DNA from: Alphaproteobacteria bacterium
GTDB lineage: Bacteria > Pseudomonadota > Alphaproteobacteria > Ferrovibrionales > Ferrovibrionaceae
Length of the DNA: 49,973 bases
Direction: 5' to 3'
Assembly (NCBI GenBank): GCA_947473805.1
Contig: CANJGB010000026.1
Location: 1-49,973 of the forward strand
In this document: positions 34,979 through 45,086 of the stretch, piece after piece
How positions within the stretch are numbered: the first letter of the stretch is position 1
Layout of the letters: every line of letters starts with the position of its first letter
Position numbers and translations under genes: made by a program
Notes under the pieces: generated by a model
Databases searched by the model: none
Seen by the model: only the letters and a program-made list of their open reading frames with translations
What the model was told of the DNA's origin: nothing

Positions 34979-35456
34979 GGCACTGCTCGACCAGGCCGCG
35001 GCCCTGATGCAACGCTGCCAGAAGGCCGGCATCAAGATCGCCACCGCCGAAAGCTGCACCGGCGGCCTGATCGGCGGCCTGTTCACCGAAATCCCCGGCT
35101 CGTCGGCGGTGTTCGAGCGTGGCTTCGTCACCTATTCGAATCACGCGAAGATCGAAGTGCTCGGCGTCTCGAAAGACATCGTGAAGACGCACGGCGCGGT
35201 CAGCGAGGAAGCCGTGCGCGCCATGGCCGAGGGTGCGATCACCCACAGCCGCGCGCAACTCTCGTGCGGTGTCAGCGGCGTGGCCGGCCCCGGCCCCGCG
35301 GGATCGAAGCCCGCCGGCCTCGTCCACATGGCCGCGTCGTTCAAGGACAAAGGCACCATCCACCGCAAGATGGAATACGGCGACATCGGCCGCACCGAAG
35401 TCCGCCTCGCCACTGTGCGCGACGCGCTGGCGCTGATGGAGAAGCTGCTCGACTAA
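34968..35456 (+). CDS. pncC: CinA C-terminal domain protein, probable nicotinamide-nucleotide amidase
   Basis: This 162-aa stand-alone CinA C-terminal domain has ATAESCTGGLIGGLFTEIPGSS near residue 25, the region holding the catalytic serine. It continues with GFVTYSNHAKIEVLGV, GAVSEEAVRAMAEGA and GVSGVAGPGPAG. The family deamidates nicotinamide mononucleotide. The ATG at 34968 is preceded by GGGGAG. It overlaps pgpA by 11 bases and is the last gene of the operon. The full-length CinA N-terminal domain is absent. Confidence 0.9.
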   Translation: MFDEALLDQAAALMQRCQKAGIKIATAESCTGGLIGGLFTEIPGSSAVFERGFVTYSNHAKIEVLGVSKDIVKTHGAVSEEAVRAMAEGAITHSRAQLSCGVSGVAGPGPAGSKPAGLVHMAASFKDKGTIHRKMEYGDIGRTEVRLATVRDALALMEKLLD

Positions 35457-35464
35457 CCCAGCAT

Positions 35465-35535
35465 CGTCATCGCCGGACTTGTTCCGGCGATCTCATGCCG
35501 CACAACGCATGCCCGTAAAAGATGCGGGTATGACG
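35465..35535. repeat. Palindromic intergenic repeat element
   Basis: The outer ends are inverted (CGTCAT at 35465-35470, ATGACG at 35530-35535). Inside is a 9-bp hairpin, ATCGCCGGA (35469-35477) with TCCGGCGAT (35483-35491). It fills the 83-base gap between cinA and a convergent gene. This 'CGTCATcgCCGG...ATGACG' layout is a familiar dispersed intergenic repeat of alphaproteobacteria; other copies would confirm it. Confidence 0.6.
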
Positions 35536-35539
35536 GGTC

Positions 35540-37690
35540 TTAGGCTGATGGATGGTTCGGCAGTCGGCGCAGGTTCACCGGAATGCCCGAAAGCCTTGCC
35601 ATGGAGTTGATCGGCTCGTGGTATTTCTCGCCGGTAATCAGCAGGCTGGTATTCGACCCGCCATTCTCGTAGGCCGCTTCGCTGTCGGGCAGGTCGCCCC
35701 AGGCGTGGGACATGGCGACGACGCCCGGCTTCATGCTCGCGTCGGCCTCGACAATGGCGGGAATGCGCCCGTGGTCTGACTCGATCTCGATCTTGTCGCC
35801 CGCGACGATGCCGAGGCGCTCGATATCGTCCGGGTGGACCCAGACCGGGTTGTAGGGATATTTCGCGCGTACCGTGACCATCTGGTGCACGCTGTTCCAC
35901 ACATTGCGCAAGCGCCGTACCGCCAGCAGGTGCGTGAATGCGCGTGGCGCCGAATGGACACGCACCGCCTCGCCCGCCACCTCGGCCAGTTCAGCCCTGA
36001 TGTCGTCCGGCATCACGTCGAACCGGCCCGTGGCTTCCGGCCGCGTCGGGTTAACTTTCACGCCGAGGTCGAACACCGTGCCGCCGGGATGCTTCTTGAT
36101 CTCGTCCAGCGACACCACGGCATCGCGGGTGATCAACTCGATCAGCTCGTCGGTTGTCGGCGTGCGCGTCATGTCCATGGCGCGGCCTTCGTAGGTGATG
36201 TTCAGGCCCAGGCGCTGCGCCAGGCCCCAATAGACCCGCCAGTCGTCCACCACCTCGGAGCCCGGCGGCGGCTTCAGCATTTCCGGCGTATAGGCGCCGA
36301 GCGATTCAGGCGTGAAGCAGAGCGTGAACACCGCAATCGGCAAATCGGCCCGTTCGTACTGCATCTTTGGCGGAATCACGTAGTGCGACAGCTTTGCCGT
36401 CGGCGTCATGAACGGATCGATCGTGACCAGAAGGTCCAGCTCGTTCAGCGCCCGCACCACCTTGCGCTGGTCCGGCAGGGCGGCGACCAGGTTGCAGCTG
36501 CCATTCAGCACCGCGCGGATCTGCCCCTCGCCGGGGGTGAGGATTTCGTCGGCGAAATTACACGCCATCATCTCGCCGAAAATGATCTTGGCGCCGCGGA
36601 TGCGGCTGGGCGCCGTCTTCTCCCAGGAACGCACCGGCGCGATGACCTCCTCGCGGAAGTCGCGCAAAGGGCGCCACGTCACCACGTCCCTGCACTCGTC
36701 GCCGGCGCGGCGATAGCGGCCGCACACCACGTTGATGCAGGTCAGCATATGGTCGGCCAGGTTCGAGCGCGCCGACATCGATGGGCCGGTGGCGAAGAAC
36801 ACCGAGCCGCGCTTGTTGCCGTTGGCGAACAACGTCGCCGCCTCGACCAGCTTCGCCGCCGCAATGCCCGCACGGCGGGCCACATATTCGGGCGTGAACG
36901 GTTCCACCGCCTGGCGCAGCCGCTCCACCCCGCCTGGCTCGACAAAGCGGGCGCAGAAATCCGCATCGTGCCAGTCGTTCGCCAGGATCACCCGCAGCAG
37001 GCCCGCCGCAATGGTCGGGTCCTCGCCCGGATAGGGCTGCAGGTGCACGTCGGCATAGTGCGCCGTCTCGGTCACGCGCGGATCGATGACGATCAGCTTC
37101 AGCCCGTTCGCCTTCGCCTTTTTCAGGCGCTTGGTCGGGTCCGACGTCAGGCAGCCGGTCAGGGAATGCGACACCAGCGGGTTCGAACCCACGATCATCG
37201 CGACATCGGACGTATCGATGCTGGGGCGCCCGCCGGCCCAGCCGCCCAGCCGTTCCAGCGTGATGTACTTGGCCGACTGGTCGACCGTGGTGGTCGAGAA
37301 ATAGGCCGTCGAGCCCAAGGCCTTCATGAACGCCGGAATCATCGTGCTGGCGGTCACGTTCATGATGGAGCCCGTGCCGTTGAACCCGGCAATGGCGTTG
37401 GCCCCATGACGCGCGCGGATCGCGTCGAGTTTCGCGGCGATTTCGTCCATCGCCTGTTCGAAGGGGATTTCCACGAACGAGCCATCGGGCATCCGCTTCA
37501 GCGGGTGCAACAGGCGCGCCCGGCCGTGATGGGCATCCTCCGCCTGCAGGCCCTTGAAGCAGGCATAGCCGCGGCTCATCGGATTGTCGCGGTCGCCGCG
37601 GATCGAGACGATGCGCTCGTCGTCGTCGATGGTCATCTTCACCGCGCAGGCGGCGGCGCAAATGCGGCAGAAGGACTTGGCCTCTCTCAT
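35540..37690 (-). CDS. Stand-alone molybdopterin oxidoreductase
   Basis: This protein of about 716 aa from the start at 37688-37690 (MREAKSFCRIC) has GGGGA eight bases upstream; in-frame ATGs at 37705 and 37723 are alternatives. From that start, C8, C11, C15 and C44 (CRICAAAC...YACFKG) bind a 4Fe-4S cluster. The body follows the bis-MGD formate dehydrogenase/anaerobic dehydrogenase pattern: GFNGTGSIMNV, VGSNPLVSHS, GLKLIVIDPRVTETA, then a C-terminal cofactor domain (YNPVWVHPDDIERLGI, SHAWGDLP). There is no Tat signal, no ferredoxin subunit and no membrane anchor nearby, so substrate and electron partner are unknown. Confidence 0.88.
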   Translation of the reverse strand: MREAKSFCRICAAACAVKMTIDDDERIVSIRGDRDNPMSRGYACFKGLQAEDAHHGRARLLHPLKRMPDGSFVEIPFEQAMDEIAAKLDAIRARHGANAIAGFNGTGSIMNVTASTMIPAFMKALGSTAYFSTTTVDQSAKYITLERLGGWAGGRPSIDTSDVAMIVGSNPLVSHSLTGCLTSDPTKRLKKAKANGLKLIVIDPRVTETAHYADVHLQPYPGEDPTIAAGLLRVILANDWHDADFCARFVEPGGVERLRQAVEPFTPEYVARRAGIAAAKLVEAATLFANGNKRGSVFFATGPSMSARSNLADHMLTCINVVCGRYRRAGDECRDVVTWRPLRDFREEVIAPVRSWEKTAPSRIRGAKIIFGEMMACNFADEILTPGEGQIRAVLNGSCNLVAALPDQRKVVRALNELDLLVTIDPFMTPTAKLSHYVIPPKMQYERADLPIAVFTLCFTPESLGAYTPEMLKPPPGSEVVDDWRVYWGLAQRLGLNITYEGRAMDMTRTPTTDELIELITRDAVVSLDEIKKHPGGTVFDLGVKVNPTRPEATGRFDVMPDDIRAELAEVAGEAVRVHSAPRAFTHLLAVRRLRNVWNSVHQMVTVRAKYPYNPVWVHPDDIERLGIVAGDKIEIESDHGRIPAIVEADASMKPGVVAMSHAWGDLPDSEAAYENGGSNTSLLITGEKYHEPINSMARLSGIPVNLRRLPNHPSA

Positions 37691-37782
37691 CGCGCGTTTC
37701 CCCATTGGCTTTGGAGAAACCATAGCCGGGTCGCGCGCCGGAGTCGAAACGGTCCCCGGAGGTCGTCCGGGGACGGCAGGGC

Positions 37783-38169
37783 CTAGCGCTTCTTCTGGCG
37801 GTCCTTGCGGGCGGCGTAGCGGGCGTCGCGGGCGGCCTTCTGCTCGGCCTCCAGCGCGATCAGCCGGTCGGCCTCCGCAATGCGCTCGATCTCGGCCAGG
37901 CGCGCGGCCTCGGCGGCCTCGGCGGCCAGGCGCTCCTGCTCGGCCTTGAGCTGGGCCTGGCGCTCGGCCTCCTCGCGGCCCTTGATCGCCTTGCGCTCGG
38001 CGGCGCGGGCATCACGTGCCTTGGCGATTTCCAGGCGCTTGGCCTCGCGCTCCTCGAACGTGGCGGCGCTTTCCGCCATCTTGGCCTTCAGCTTCTCGAG
38101 GGCGGCCTTCTTGGCATCTGCCGACGTGTCCCGCCGGTCACCGAAGGTCGCGCCTTTAAATTTGTCCAT
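37783..38169 (-). CDS. Small highly charged coiled-coil protein (DUF6481-like)
   Basis: This 128-aa protein starts MDKFKGATFGDRRDTSADAKK and is almost entirely alanine-, glutamate-, lysine- and arginine-rich coiled coil (EEREAKRLEIAKARDARAAE; RLAEIERIAEADRLIALE), ending KDRQKKR. The N-terminus resembles the DUF6481 family of alphaproteobacteria, with function unknown. It is on the same strand as its neighbours but separated by gaps of about 90 and 115 bases, so it is probably its own transcript. Confidence 0.75.
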   Translation of the reverse strand: MDKFKGATFGDRRDTSADAKKAALEKLKAKMAESAATFEEREAKRLEIAKARDARAAERKAIKGREEAERQAQLKAEQERLAAEAAEAARLAEIERIAEADRLIALEAEQKAARDARYAARKDRQKKR

Positions 38170-38285
38170 ACGCTCCGTCTCACAGAAGTATCAGCCAAGC
38201 CCCCGTCGAAAGGGGGAGCGGCCGTCGGCATCACCTGCCGGAAGTGGTCAGAATGGGCGCATAAAGCCCCCGGGCGGGGCCCAAG

Positions 38286-38753
38286 TCAAGCGCCGGGGAT
38301 TTTCGGTCCGTAAAGCCGCCGCGCCCGCGTCTCGAACGCCGAGACCATCCGCTTCACCGCCTCGGTGAACAGCAGTTCGATGGTCTTCTGCAGCAGGCGC
38401 GAGCGGAACTCAAAATCCACGAAAAAATCGACCTCGCACTGGCCCTCGCCGTGCGGCAGGAAGTGCCAGCGGTTGACCATGTGCTTCATCGGCCCGGTCA
38501 CATAAGCGACATGGATGGTGTGGGTGTCCGGCTCCAGCGTGACACGCGAGGTAAAGCGTTCGCGGAACATCTTGAAGCCGATCACCATGTCGGCCAGCAG
38601 CACCTCGCGCCCGGCATCGTCGCGCGATCGGCCGGTGATGCGCGCCGCGATGCACCAGGGCAGGAATTCAGGGTAGCGGTCGATGGCCGCGACCAGCGCG
38701 TACAATTGCGCGGGCGTGTAGTCCAGCACCCGCCGCTCGGCATGGGTCGGCAT
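38286..38753 (-). CDS. COQ10/RatA-family START-domain protein
   Basis: This 155-aa ubiquinone-binding START-like protein carries VLDYTPAQLYALVAAIDRYPEFLPWC near the start, then ADMVIGFKMFRERFTSRV and FFVDFEFRSRLLQKTIELLF. The COQ10 family carries or helps deliver ubiquinone to respiration. Its place directly downstream of lipA (6 bases) is conserved in alphaproteobacteria. RatA toxin annotation is an alternative name for the same family, but the coq10-type role is more likely here. Confidence 0.9.
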   Translation of the reverse strand: MPTHAERRVLDYTPAQLYALVAAIDRYPEFLPWCIAARITGRSRDDAGREVLLADMVIGFKMFRERFTSRVTLEPDTHTIHVAYVTGPMKHMVNRWHFLPHGEGQCEVDFFVDFEFRSRLLQKTIELLFTEAVKRMVSAFETRARRLYGPKIPGA

Positions 38754-38759
38754 TATGCT

Positions 38760-39713
38760 CTATCGGGTCTTGGCCAGTTCGGCTTCACGCGCCGCACGCA
38801 GGTTCGCGAAATCCTCGCCGGCATGGTGCGACGAGCGGGTCAGCGGCGAGCAGGCGGCCAGCAGGAAGCCCTTGCCCTGCGCCGTTCGCTTGTATTCCGC
38901 GAACTGGTCAGGCGGCACGAACTCGGCAATGGCGGCGTGCTTCGGCGTCGGCTGCAGGTACTGGCCGATGGTGATGAAATCGACGTCCGCCGCGCGCATG
39001 TCGTCCATCACCTGGTGGATTTCGCCAACCTGCTCGCCCAGGCCAACCATCAGGCCCGACTTGGTGAACATCGACGGGTCGATCTGCTTCACCCGCGCCA
39101 GCAATTGCAGCGAGGCGAAGTAGCGCGCGCCGGGCCGGATCGTCGGGTAGAGGCGCGGCACGGTTTCGAGATTGTGGTTGTAGACATCGGGCCGCGCCGC
39201 GACCACGGCCTCGATGGCGCCTGTCTTGCGCAGGAAGTCGGGCGTCAGCACCTCGATCGTGGTGTTCGGCGCCGCCGCGCGGATTGCCTTGATGGTGCGG
39301 ACGAAATGGTCGGCGCCACCGTCGTCCAGATCGTCGCGGTCAACGCTGGTGATCACGACATGGTGCAGGCCAAGCTTGCCCACCGCCGTCGCCACATGTT
39401 CGGGCTCGTGCGGGTCCAGCTTGTCGGGCTTGCCGGTCGCGACGTTGCAGAACGCGCAGGCGCGGGTGCAGGTCGCGCCGAGGATCATCACCGTGGCGTG
39501 CTTCTGCTTCCAGCACTCGCCGATGTTCGGGCAGGCCGCCTCCTCGCATACCGTGTTCAGCTTCAGCTCGCGCATCAGCGTGCGGGTAGCGAGATATTCC
39601 GGCGAACCGGGCGCCTTCACCCGGATCCAGTCCGGCTTGCGCTGGATCGGATTGTCCGGCCGGTGGGCCTTTTCCGGGTGCCGCAGGGCTGCGGACTTGG
39701 GAATGTCGTTCAC
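38760..39713 (-). CDS. lipA: Lipoyl synthase
   Basis: This 317-aa radical-SAM enzyme inserts two sulfurs into octanoyl-protein to form lipoate. The auxiliary cluster cysteines are in [18 protein letters not shown] and the radical-SAM motif is [13 protein letters not shown]. The rest shows [26 protein letters not shown] and [12 protein letters not shown]. It lies 3 bases after lpdA, linking lipoate formation to the pyruvate dehydrogenase complex that needs it. Confidence 0.97.
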   Translation of the reverse strand: MNDIPKSAALRHPEKAHRPDNPIQRKPDWIRVKAPGSPEYLATRTLMRELKLNTVCEEAACPNIGECWKQKHATVMILGATCTRACAFCNVATGKPDKLDPHEPEHVATAVGKLGLHHVVITSVDRDDLDDGGADHFVRTIKAIRAAAPNTTIEVLTPDFLRKTGAIEAVVAARPDVYNHNLETVPRLYPTIRPGARYFASLQLLARVKQIDPSMFTKSGLMVGLGEQVGEIHQVMDDMRAADVDFITIGQYLQPTPKHAAIAEFVPPDQFAEYKRTAQGKGFLLAACSPLTRSSHHAGEDFANLRAAREAELAKTR

Positions 39714-39716
39714 GAT

Positions 39717-41123
39717 CTAGAAATGGAGCGTGCGCCCGTAGGCGTCAAGCACGCTCTCGTGCATCATTTCCGACAGCGTCGGGTGCGGGAACACCGTGTG
39801 CATCAGCTCGGCTTCCGTGCTTTCCAGTGTCCGGGCAATGACATAGCCCTGGATCAGCTCGGTCACCTCGGCGCCGATCATGTGCGCGCCCAGCAATTCG
39901 CCGGTTTTGGCGTCGAACACCGTCTTCACCAGGCCCTCGGGCTCGCCCAGCGCAATGGCCTTGCCGTTGCCGATGAACGGGAAGCGGCCGACCTTTACCG
40001 CGTGGCCCTTGGCCTTGGCGGCCGCCTCGGTCAGGCCGACGCTCGCCACCTGCGGCATGCAATAGGTGCAGCCGGGGATATTGCCGGTGTCCATCGGGTG
40101 CACGTCCTTCTGGCCGGCGATCTTCTCGACGCAGACCACGCCCTCGTGCATCGCCTTGTGGGCCAGCCAGGGCGGGCCGGTCAGGTCGCCGATGGCGTAC
40201 AGGCCCGGCTCCGCCGTGCGGCTGTATTCATCGACCACGACGTGGGTCTTCTCGACCCTAGCCTTGGTCTTTTCCAGGCCAATATTCTCGACATTGCCGA
40301 CAATGCCGACAGCCAGGATGACGCGGTCGACAGTAATGCTCTGCTCCTTGCCGGCCTTGTCCTTCAGCGTCGCGGTAACGCTGTCGGCGCCGCGGTCCAG
40401 CTTCGTCACCGTGGTGGCAAGGTGGATCTTCATGCCCTGCTTCTCGAACGCCTTCTTGGCGAGGGCGGAAATCTCCTCGTCCTCCACCGGCAGGACGCGG
40501 TCCATCACCTCGACCACCGTCACCTCGACGCCAAGTGTGCGGTAGAAGCTGGCGAACTCGATGCCGATGGCCCCGCTGCCGACGACCAGCAGCGATTTCG
40601 GCAAAGCCTGCGGCACCATCGCTTCCTTGTAGGTCCAGACCAGCTTGCCGTCCGGCTCCAGCCCCGGCAGTGAGCGCGCCCGCGCGCCGGTCGCGAGAAT
40701 AATGTGCTTGGCGCTGAGCTCCGCCACCGCCTGGCCATCCTTCGCCACGTTCAACTTGCCCGCGCCCGCCAGCGTCGCATGACCGTAGAATACGGTGATC
40801 TTGTGCTTCTTCATCAGCGACTTGACGCCGGAATTGAGCTGGCCCGCCACCTTGCGCGACCGCTCCACGATTTTCGGCAGGTCGATCTTCGCGCCTTCGA
40901 CCTTGAACCCATAGGCCTCCGCATGGCGGATCAGGTGCCACACCTCGGCCGAGCGCAGCAGCGCCTTGGTCGGGATGCAACCCCAGTTCAGGCAGATGCC
41001 GCCCAGCAGGTCGCGCTCGACGACCGCGGTCTTCAGCCCCAGCTGCGCCGCGCGAATGGCTGACACATAGCCGCCCGGCCCGCCGCCGACGACGACGAGA
41101 TCGAATTTTGCCGTTTCGGTCAT
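39717..41123 (-). CDS. lpdA: Dihydrolipoyl dehydrogenase (E3)
   Basis: This 468-aa FAD enzyme reoxidises dihydrolipoamide and reduces NAD. It has the FAD-binding GGGPGGY at residues 13-19, redox pair C44 and C49 (GGICLNWGC), NAD domain VVGSGAIGIEFASFYRTLG, GLYAIGDLTGPPWLAHKA and the C-terminal H-E pair region HTVFPHPTLSE. It is the E3 subunit of the pyruvate dehydrogenase complex encoded upstream. A repeat element of about 110 bases separates it from pdhC. Confidence 0.97.
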   Translation of the reverse strand: MTETAKFDLVVVGGGPGGYVSAIRAAQLGLKTAVVERDLLGGICLNWGCIPTKALLRSAEVWHLIRHAEAYGFKVEGAKIDLPKIVERSRKVAGQLNSGVKSLMKKHKITVFYGHATLAGAGKLNVAKDGQAVAELSAKHIILATGARARSLPGLEPDGKLVWTYKEAMVPQALPKSLLVVGSGAIGIEFASFYRTLGVEVTVVEVMDRVLPVEDEEISALAKKAFEKQGMKIHLATTVTKLDRGADSVTATLKDKAGKEQSITVDRVILAVGIVGNVENIGLEKTKARVEKTHVVVDEYSRTAEPGLYAIGDLTGPPWLAHKAMHEGVVCVEKIAGQKDVHPMDTGNIPGCTYCMPQVASVGLTEAAAKAKGHAVKVGRFPFIGNGKAIALGEPEGLVKTVFDAKTGELLGAHMIGAEVTELIQGYVIARTLESTEAELMHTVFPHPTLSEMMHESVLDAYGRTLHF

Positions 41124-41142
41124 GCGACTTGCTCCAAACAGC

Positions 41143-41254
41143 CCCTCTCCCCTTGCGGGAGAGGGAGGGGCCCGCGCAGCGGGAGGGTGAGGGGTGAGTC
41201 CACCACCCTCACCGGCTCGCTTCGCTCACCACCCTCTCCCCTCAGGGGAGAGGG
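41143..41254. repeat. Multi-hairpin intergenic repeat between lpdA and pdhC
   Basis: The element has CCCTCTCCC/GGGAGAGGG (41143-41165) as a left hairpin and CCCTCTCCCC-TCA-GGGGAGAGGG (41232-41254) as a right one. Between them GGGAGGGTGAGGGG pairs with CACCCTCACC. The outer arms are copies of each other. This is the widespread GAGAGGG-type palindromic repeat found between proteobacterial genes. It may stop or weaken read-through from pdhC into lpdA. Confidence 0.75.
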
Positions 41255-41274
41255 CTTAAAGTTTCGCGCGCCCA

Positions 41275-42528
41275 TCACAGCATCATCGTCAGCGGGTCTT
41301 CGATGAAGCCCTTGAACACCTTCAGCCAGCGCGCGCCCAGCGCGCCGTCCACCACGCGGTGGTCGCAGGACATCGTGCAGGTCATCACGTTGGCGATGGC
41401 CAGCGCGCCGTCCTTCACCACCGGGCGCTGCTCGCCCGCGCCGACCGCCAGGATGCAGGCCTGCGGCGGGTTGATCACGGCGGTGAAGTGCTTGATGCCG
41501 AACATGCCGAGGTTCGAGATCGAGAAGCCGCCGCCCTGATACTCTTCCGGCTTCAGCTTGCCGGCCTTCGCCTTCTGCCCCAGTTCGCGCATGTCGGACG
41601 AGATGGTGGCCAGGCCCTTGGTGTCGGCCTTGCGGATGATCGGCGTGATCAGCCCGGCCTCGATGGCCACCGCAATCGAGATATCGACATTGGTGAACTG
41701 CACGATGCGGTCGCCCGCCCAGCCGGCATTCACTTCCGGCATCTTGCGCAGCGCCAGCGCCGAGGCGCGGATGATGAAGTCGTTGACCGACAGCTTCACC
41801 CCCTCGCCCGCCTTCGAGTTCAACTGCTGGCGCAAGGCCAGCAGCGCATCGAGCTCGCAGTCGATGGTCAGGTAGTAGTGCGGAATATCGCGCTTCGAGT
41901 CCGTCAGCCGCCGCGCGATGGTCTTGCGCATCGAGGTCAGCGGCACGTCGGCATGCGGATCGAATATCTGCACCGCGCCCGGCGCGGCCGGCGCCGCAGC
42001 GGCTGCCAAAGGCGCGGCCGCCTTCGCGACAGGACCCTTGGCCAGAGCGGCCTCGACATCCACCTTCACGATGCGGCCATGAGGGCCACTGCCGGCAACA
42101 TTCTTCAGGTCCAACCCGGCGTCTCGCGCTATCCGCTTCGCCAGCGGCGAGGCCATGACGCGGTCACCGCTGGCAACCGCCGCCGCAGGCTTCGGTGCCT
42201 CGGCTTTCGGCGCGTCTGCCTTGGGCGCCTCGGCTTTCGCTGCAACGGGTGCAGCCGGCGCGGCCTTGATCGAACTGGCGCTCTCGCCCTCGCCCAGCAG
42301 CACCGCGATGGGTGCGTTCACCGCGACATTCTCGGTGCCGGCAGCAACCAGGATCTTGCCGACCTTGCCCTCGTCGGCGGCCTCGAACTCCATGCTGGCC
42401 TTGTCGGTCTCGATCTCGGCGATGACCTGACCGGCCTTCACCGCGTCGCCCTCTTTCACCAGCCACTTCGACAGCTTGCCCTCGGTCATCGTGGGCGACA
42501 GTGCCGGCATCAGGATTTCGGTTGGCAT
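41275..42528 (-). CDS. pdhC: Pyruvate dehydrogenase E2, dihydrolipoamide acetyltransferase
   Basis: This 417-aa E2 has one lipoyl domain at residues 1-80 with lipoyl lysine K43 (ETDKASMEF), then an Ala/Pro/Lys linker. A peripheral-subunit-binding domain ([28 protein letters not shown]) and the catalytic domain ending in [16 protein letters not shown] (active His in DHRVVDG) follow. It forms the core of the complex and transfers the acetyl group to CoA. The start at 42526-42528 ([11 protein letters not shown]) is supported by the conserved lipoyl domain. It lies 10 bases after pdhB. Confidence 0.97.
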   Translation of the reverse strand: MPTEILMPALSPTMTEGKLSKWLVKEGDAVKAGQVIAEIETDKASMEFEAADEGKVGKILVAAGTENVAVNAPIAVLLGEGESASSIKAAPAAPVAAKAEAPKADAPKAEAPKPAAAVASGDRVMASPLAKRIARDAGLDLKNVAGSGPHGRIVKVDVEAALAKGPVAKAAAPLAAAAAPAAPGAVQIFDPHADVPLTSMRKTIARRLTDSKRDIPHYYLTIDCELDALLALRQQLNSKAGEGVKLSVNDFIIRASALALRKMPEVNAGWAGDRIVQFTNVDISIAVAIEAGLITPIIRKADTKGLATISSDMRELGQKAKAGKLKPEEYQGGGFSISNLGMFGIKHFTAVINPPQACILAVGAGEQRPVVKDGALAIANVMTCTMSCDHRVVDGALGARWLKVFKGFIEDPLTMML

Positions 42529-42538
42529 CGCGCCCTCC

Positions 42539-43894
42539 TCAGCGGTAGCAGACCTGCCGCGCGGCGGCGACGACGTCGTCCACCTGCGGCAGAGCCAGCT
42601 TTTCGAGGTTGGCGGCATAGGGCATCGGCACATCCTTGCCGGTCACCCGCACCAGCGGCGCGTCGAGCAGGTCGAACCCCTGCTCCATGATCACCGCGGC
42701 GATCTCGGAGCCGATGCCGGCCACCGGCCAGCCCTCCTCCACCGTCACGATGCGGTTGGTCTTGGCGACCGACTTGATGATCGTCGCCGTGTCCATCGGT
42801 CGGATCGTGCGCAGGTCGATGACCTCCGCCTCGATGCCGAGCGCCGACAGTTTCTCCGCCGCCGCCAGCGCCATGCCGGTCGAGATCGAGAAGCCGACAA
42901 TGGTCACGTCGCGGCCCGGCCGCGCGACCTTGGCCTTGCCGATGGGCACCAGCCAGTCATCAATCTCGGGCACGTCGAAGGTGCGGCCGTAGAGGATCTC
43001 GTTCTCGAGGAAGATGATGGGGTTCGGGTCGCGGATCGCGCTCTTCAGCAAGCCCTTCGCATCAGCCGCCGAATAGGGCGCGACGACCTTCAGGCCCGGA
43101 ATATGCGCATACCACGAGGCGTAGCATTGCGAGTGCTGTGCCGCCACGCGCGCCGCCGCGCCGTTCGGACCGCGGAAAACAATCGGGCAGCCCATCTGGC
43201 CGCCCGACATGTACAGCGTCTTCGCCGCCGAGTTGACGATATGGTCGATGGCCTGCATCGAGAAGTTGAAGGTCATGAACTCGACAATGGGCTTCAGGCC
43301 GCCGAACGCCGCGCCGACGCCCAGGCCGGCAAAGCCGTGTTCGGTAATCGGCGTGTCGATGACGCGCTTGCCGCCGAATTCCTCCAGCAGGCCCTGGCTG
43401 ATCTTGTAGGCGCCCTGGTACTGGGCGACCTCCTCGCCCATCAGGAACACCTTGTCATCGCGCCGCATCTCCTCGGCCATGGCGTCGCGCAGCGCGTCGC
43501 GCACGGTCATGCTGCGCATCTTGGTGCCGGCGGGCACTTCTTCCTCGGCCGGCGCCGCCGGCGTCGGCGCGGCGGCGACCGCCGATTTCGCCTCGGCCGG
43601 TTTCGTCGCCTCGGCCTTTGCGGGCGATGCCGCGGCGGGCTTCGCCACCTCGCCCTCGCCGTCAAGCACCGCGATGGGCGTGTTCACCGCGACATTCTCG
43701 GTGCCGGCGGCGACCAGTATCTTCCCGACCTTGCCCTCGTCGGCGGCCTCGAACTCCATGCTGGCCTTGTCGGTCTCGATCTCGGCGATGACCTGGCCCG
43801 CCTTCACCTCGTCGCCCTCTTTCACCAGCCACTTGGCCAGCTTGCCCTCGGTCATGGTCGGCGACAGCGCCGGCATCAGGATTTCAATACCCAT
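42539..43894 (-). CDS. pdhB: Pyruvate dehydrogenase E1 beta with N-terminal lipoyl domain
   Basis: This 451-aa E1-beta carries its own lipoyl domain at residues 1-80 (K43 in ETDKASMEF), a linker rich in Ala/Pro/Glu, and the transketolase-like beta subunit from about residue 128 ([22 protein letters not shown]). The latter includes [15 protein letters not shown] and the C-terminal domain. The extra lipoyl domain is a known alphaproteobacterial trait. Its DNA is nearly identical to the lipoyl domain of pdhC (about 8 differences in 158 bases by eye), a sign of recent duplication or gene conversion. Confidence 0.97.
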   Translation of the reverse strand: MGIEILMPALSPTMTEGKLAKWLVKEGDEVKAGQVIAEIETDKASMEFEAADEGKVGKILVAAGTENVAVNTPIAVLDGEGEVAKPAAASPAKAEATKPAEAKSAVAAAPTPAAPAEEEVPAGTKMRSMTVRDALRDAMAEEMRRDDKVFLMGEEVAQYQGAYKISQGLLEEFGGKRVIDTPITEHGFAGLGVGAAFGGLKPIVEFMTFNFSMQAIDHIVNSAAKTLYMSGGQMGCPIVFRGPNGAAARVAAQHSQCYASWYAHIPGLKVVAPYSAADAKGLLKSAIRDPNPIIFLENEILYGRTFDVPEIDDWLVPIGKAKVARPGRDVTIVGFSISTGMALAAAEKLSALGIEAEVIDLRTIRPMDTATIIKSVAKTNRIVTVEEGWPVAGIGSEIAAVIMEQGFDLLDAPLVRVTGKDVPMPYAANLEKLALPQVDDVVAAARQVCYR

Positions 43895-43897
43895 GGC

Positions 43898-44890
<993 letters not shown>

Positions 44891-44978
44891 TCATCCTCCC
44901 AGCCCGGCCCGTACAGGGGCCGCACAATCACTATGGCCCCCGCAAACCCCGCCAGCAATGCCGCGAAAGGTGATTGCC

Positions 44979-45006
44979 ATAATTTCAGTTAATTAACTGA
45001 AATTAT
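44979..45006. promoter_or_regulatory. Perfect 28-bp palindrome over the pdhA promoter
   Basis: The two 14-base arms, ATAATTTCAGTTAA and TTAACTGAAATTAT, are exact reverse complements with no spacer. A consensus -10 box TATAAT (minus strand, 45002-45007) overlaps its right end, with a weak -35 (TTTCAA, 45026-45031) 18 bases upstream; the start site would fall inside the palindrome, 88 bases or more before the pdhA ATG. That is the usual place of a repressor operator. The alternative is a 5'-UTR hairpin. Confidence 0.7.
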
Positions 45007-45031
45007 ATTAATTCTTTGCAAGCGATTGAAA
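45002..45031 (-). promoter_or_regulatory. Probable pdhA promoter
   Basis: TATAAT (45002-45007, perfect -10) with TTTCAA (45026-45031, three of six -35 matches) at an 18-base spacing, on the minus strand ahead of pdhA. Sequence match only. Confidence 0.5.
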
Positions 45032-45035
45032 CAGC

Positions 45036-45061
45036 AACAAAAAGCGGCCCGAAAGGGCCGC
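45036..45061 (-). terminator. Intrinsic terminator of ftsB
   Basis: On the minus strand GCGGCCC, loop TTTC, GGGCCGC (45044-45061) is followed by TTTTTGTT. It lies 25 bases after the ftsB stop and separates that gene from the pdhA promoter. Confidence 0.85.
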
Positions 45062-45086
45062 CGAATCCGTAACCATAAATTTAAGC

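Noticed and set aside
35834-37786. 650-codon frame opposite the molybdopterin oxidoreductase
   Set aside because: Shadow of a clear enzyme gene, composition biased to His/Arg/Asp.
38451-40673. 740-codon open frame on the plus strand
   Set aside because: Antisense to coq10, lipA and lpdA; no recognisable domain.
41143-41254. Possible intrinsic terminator of pdhC
   Set aside because: Hairpins are strong but no T-run follows, and the symmetrical arrangement fits a dispersed repeat better.
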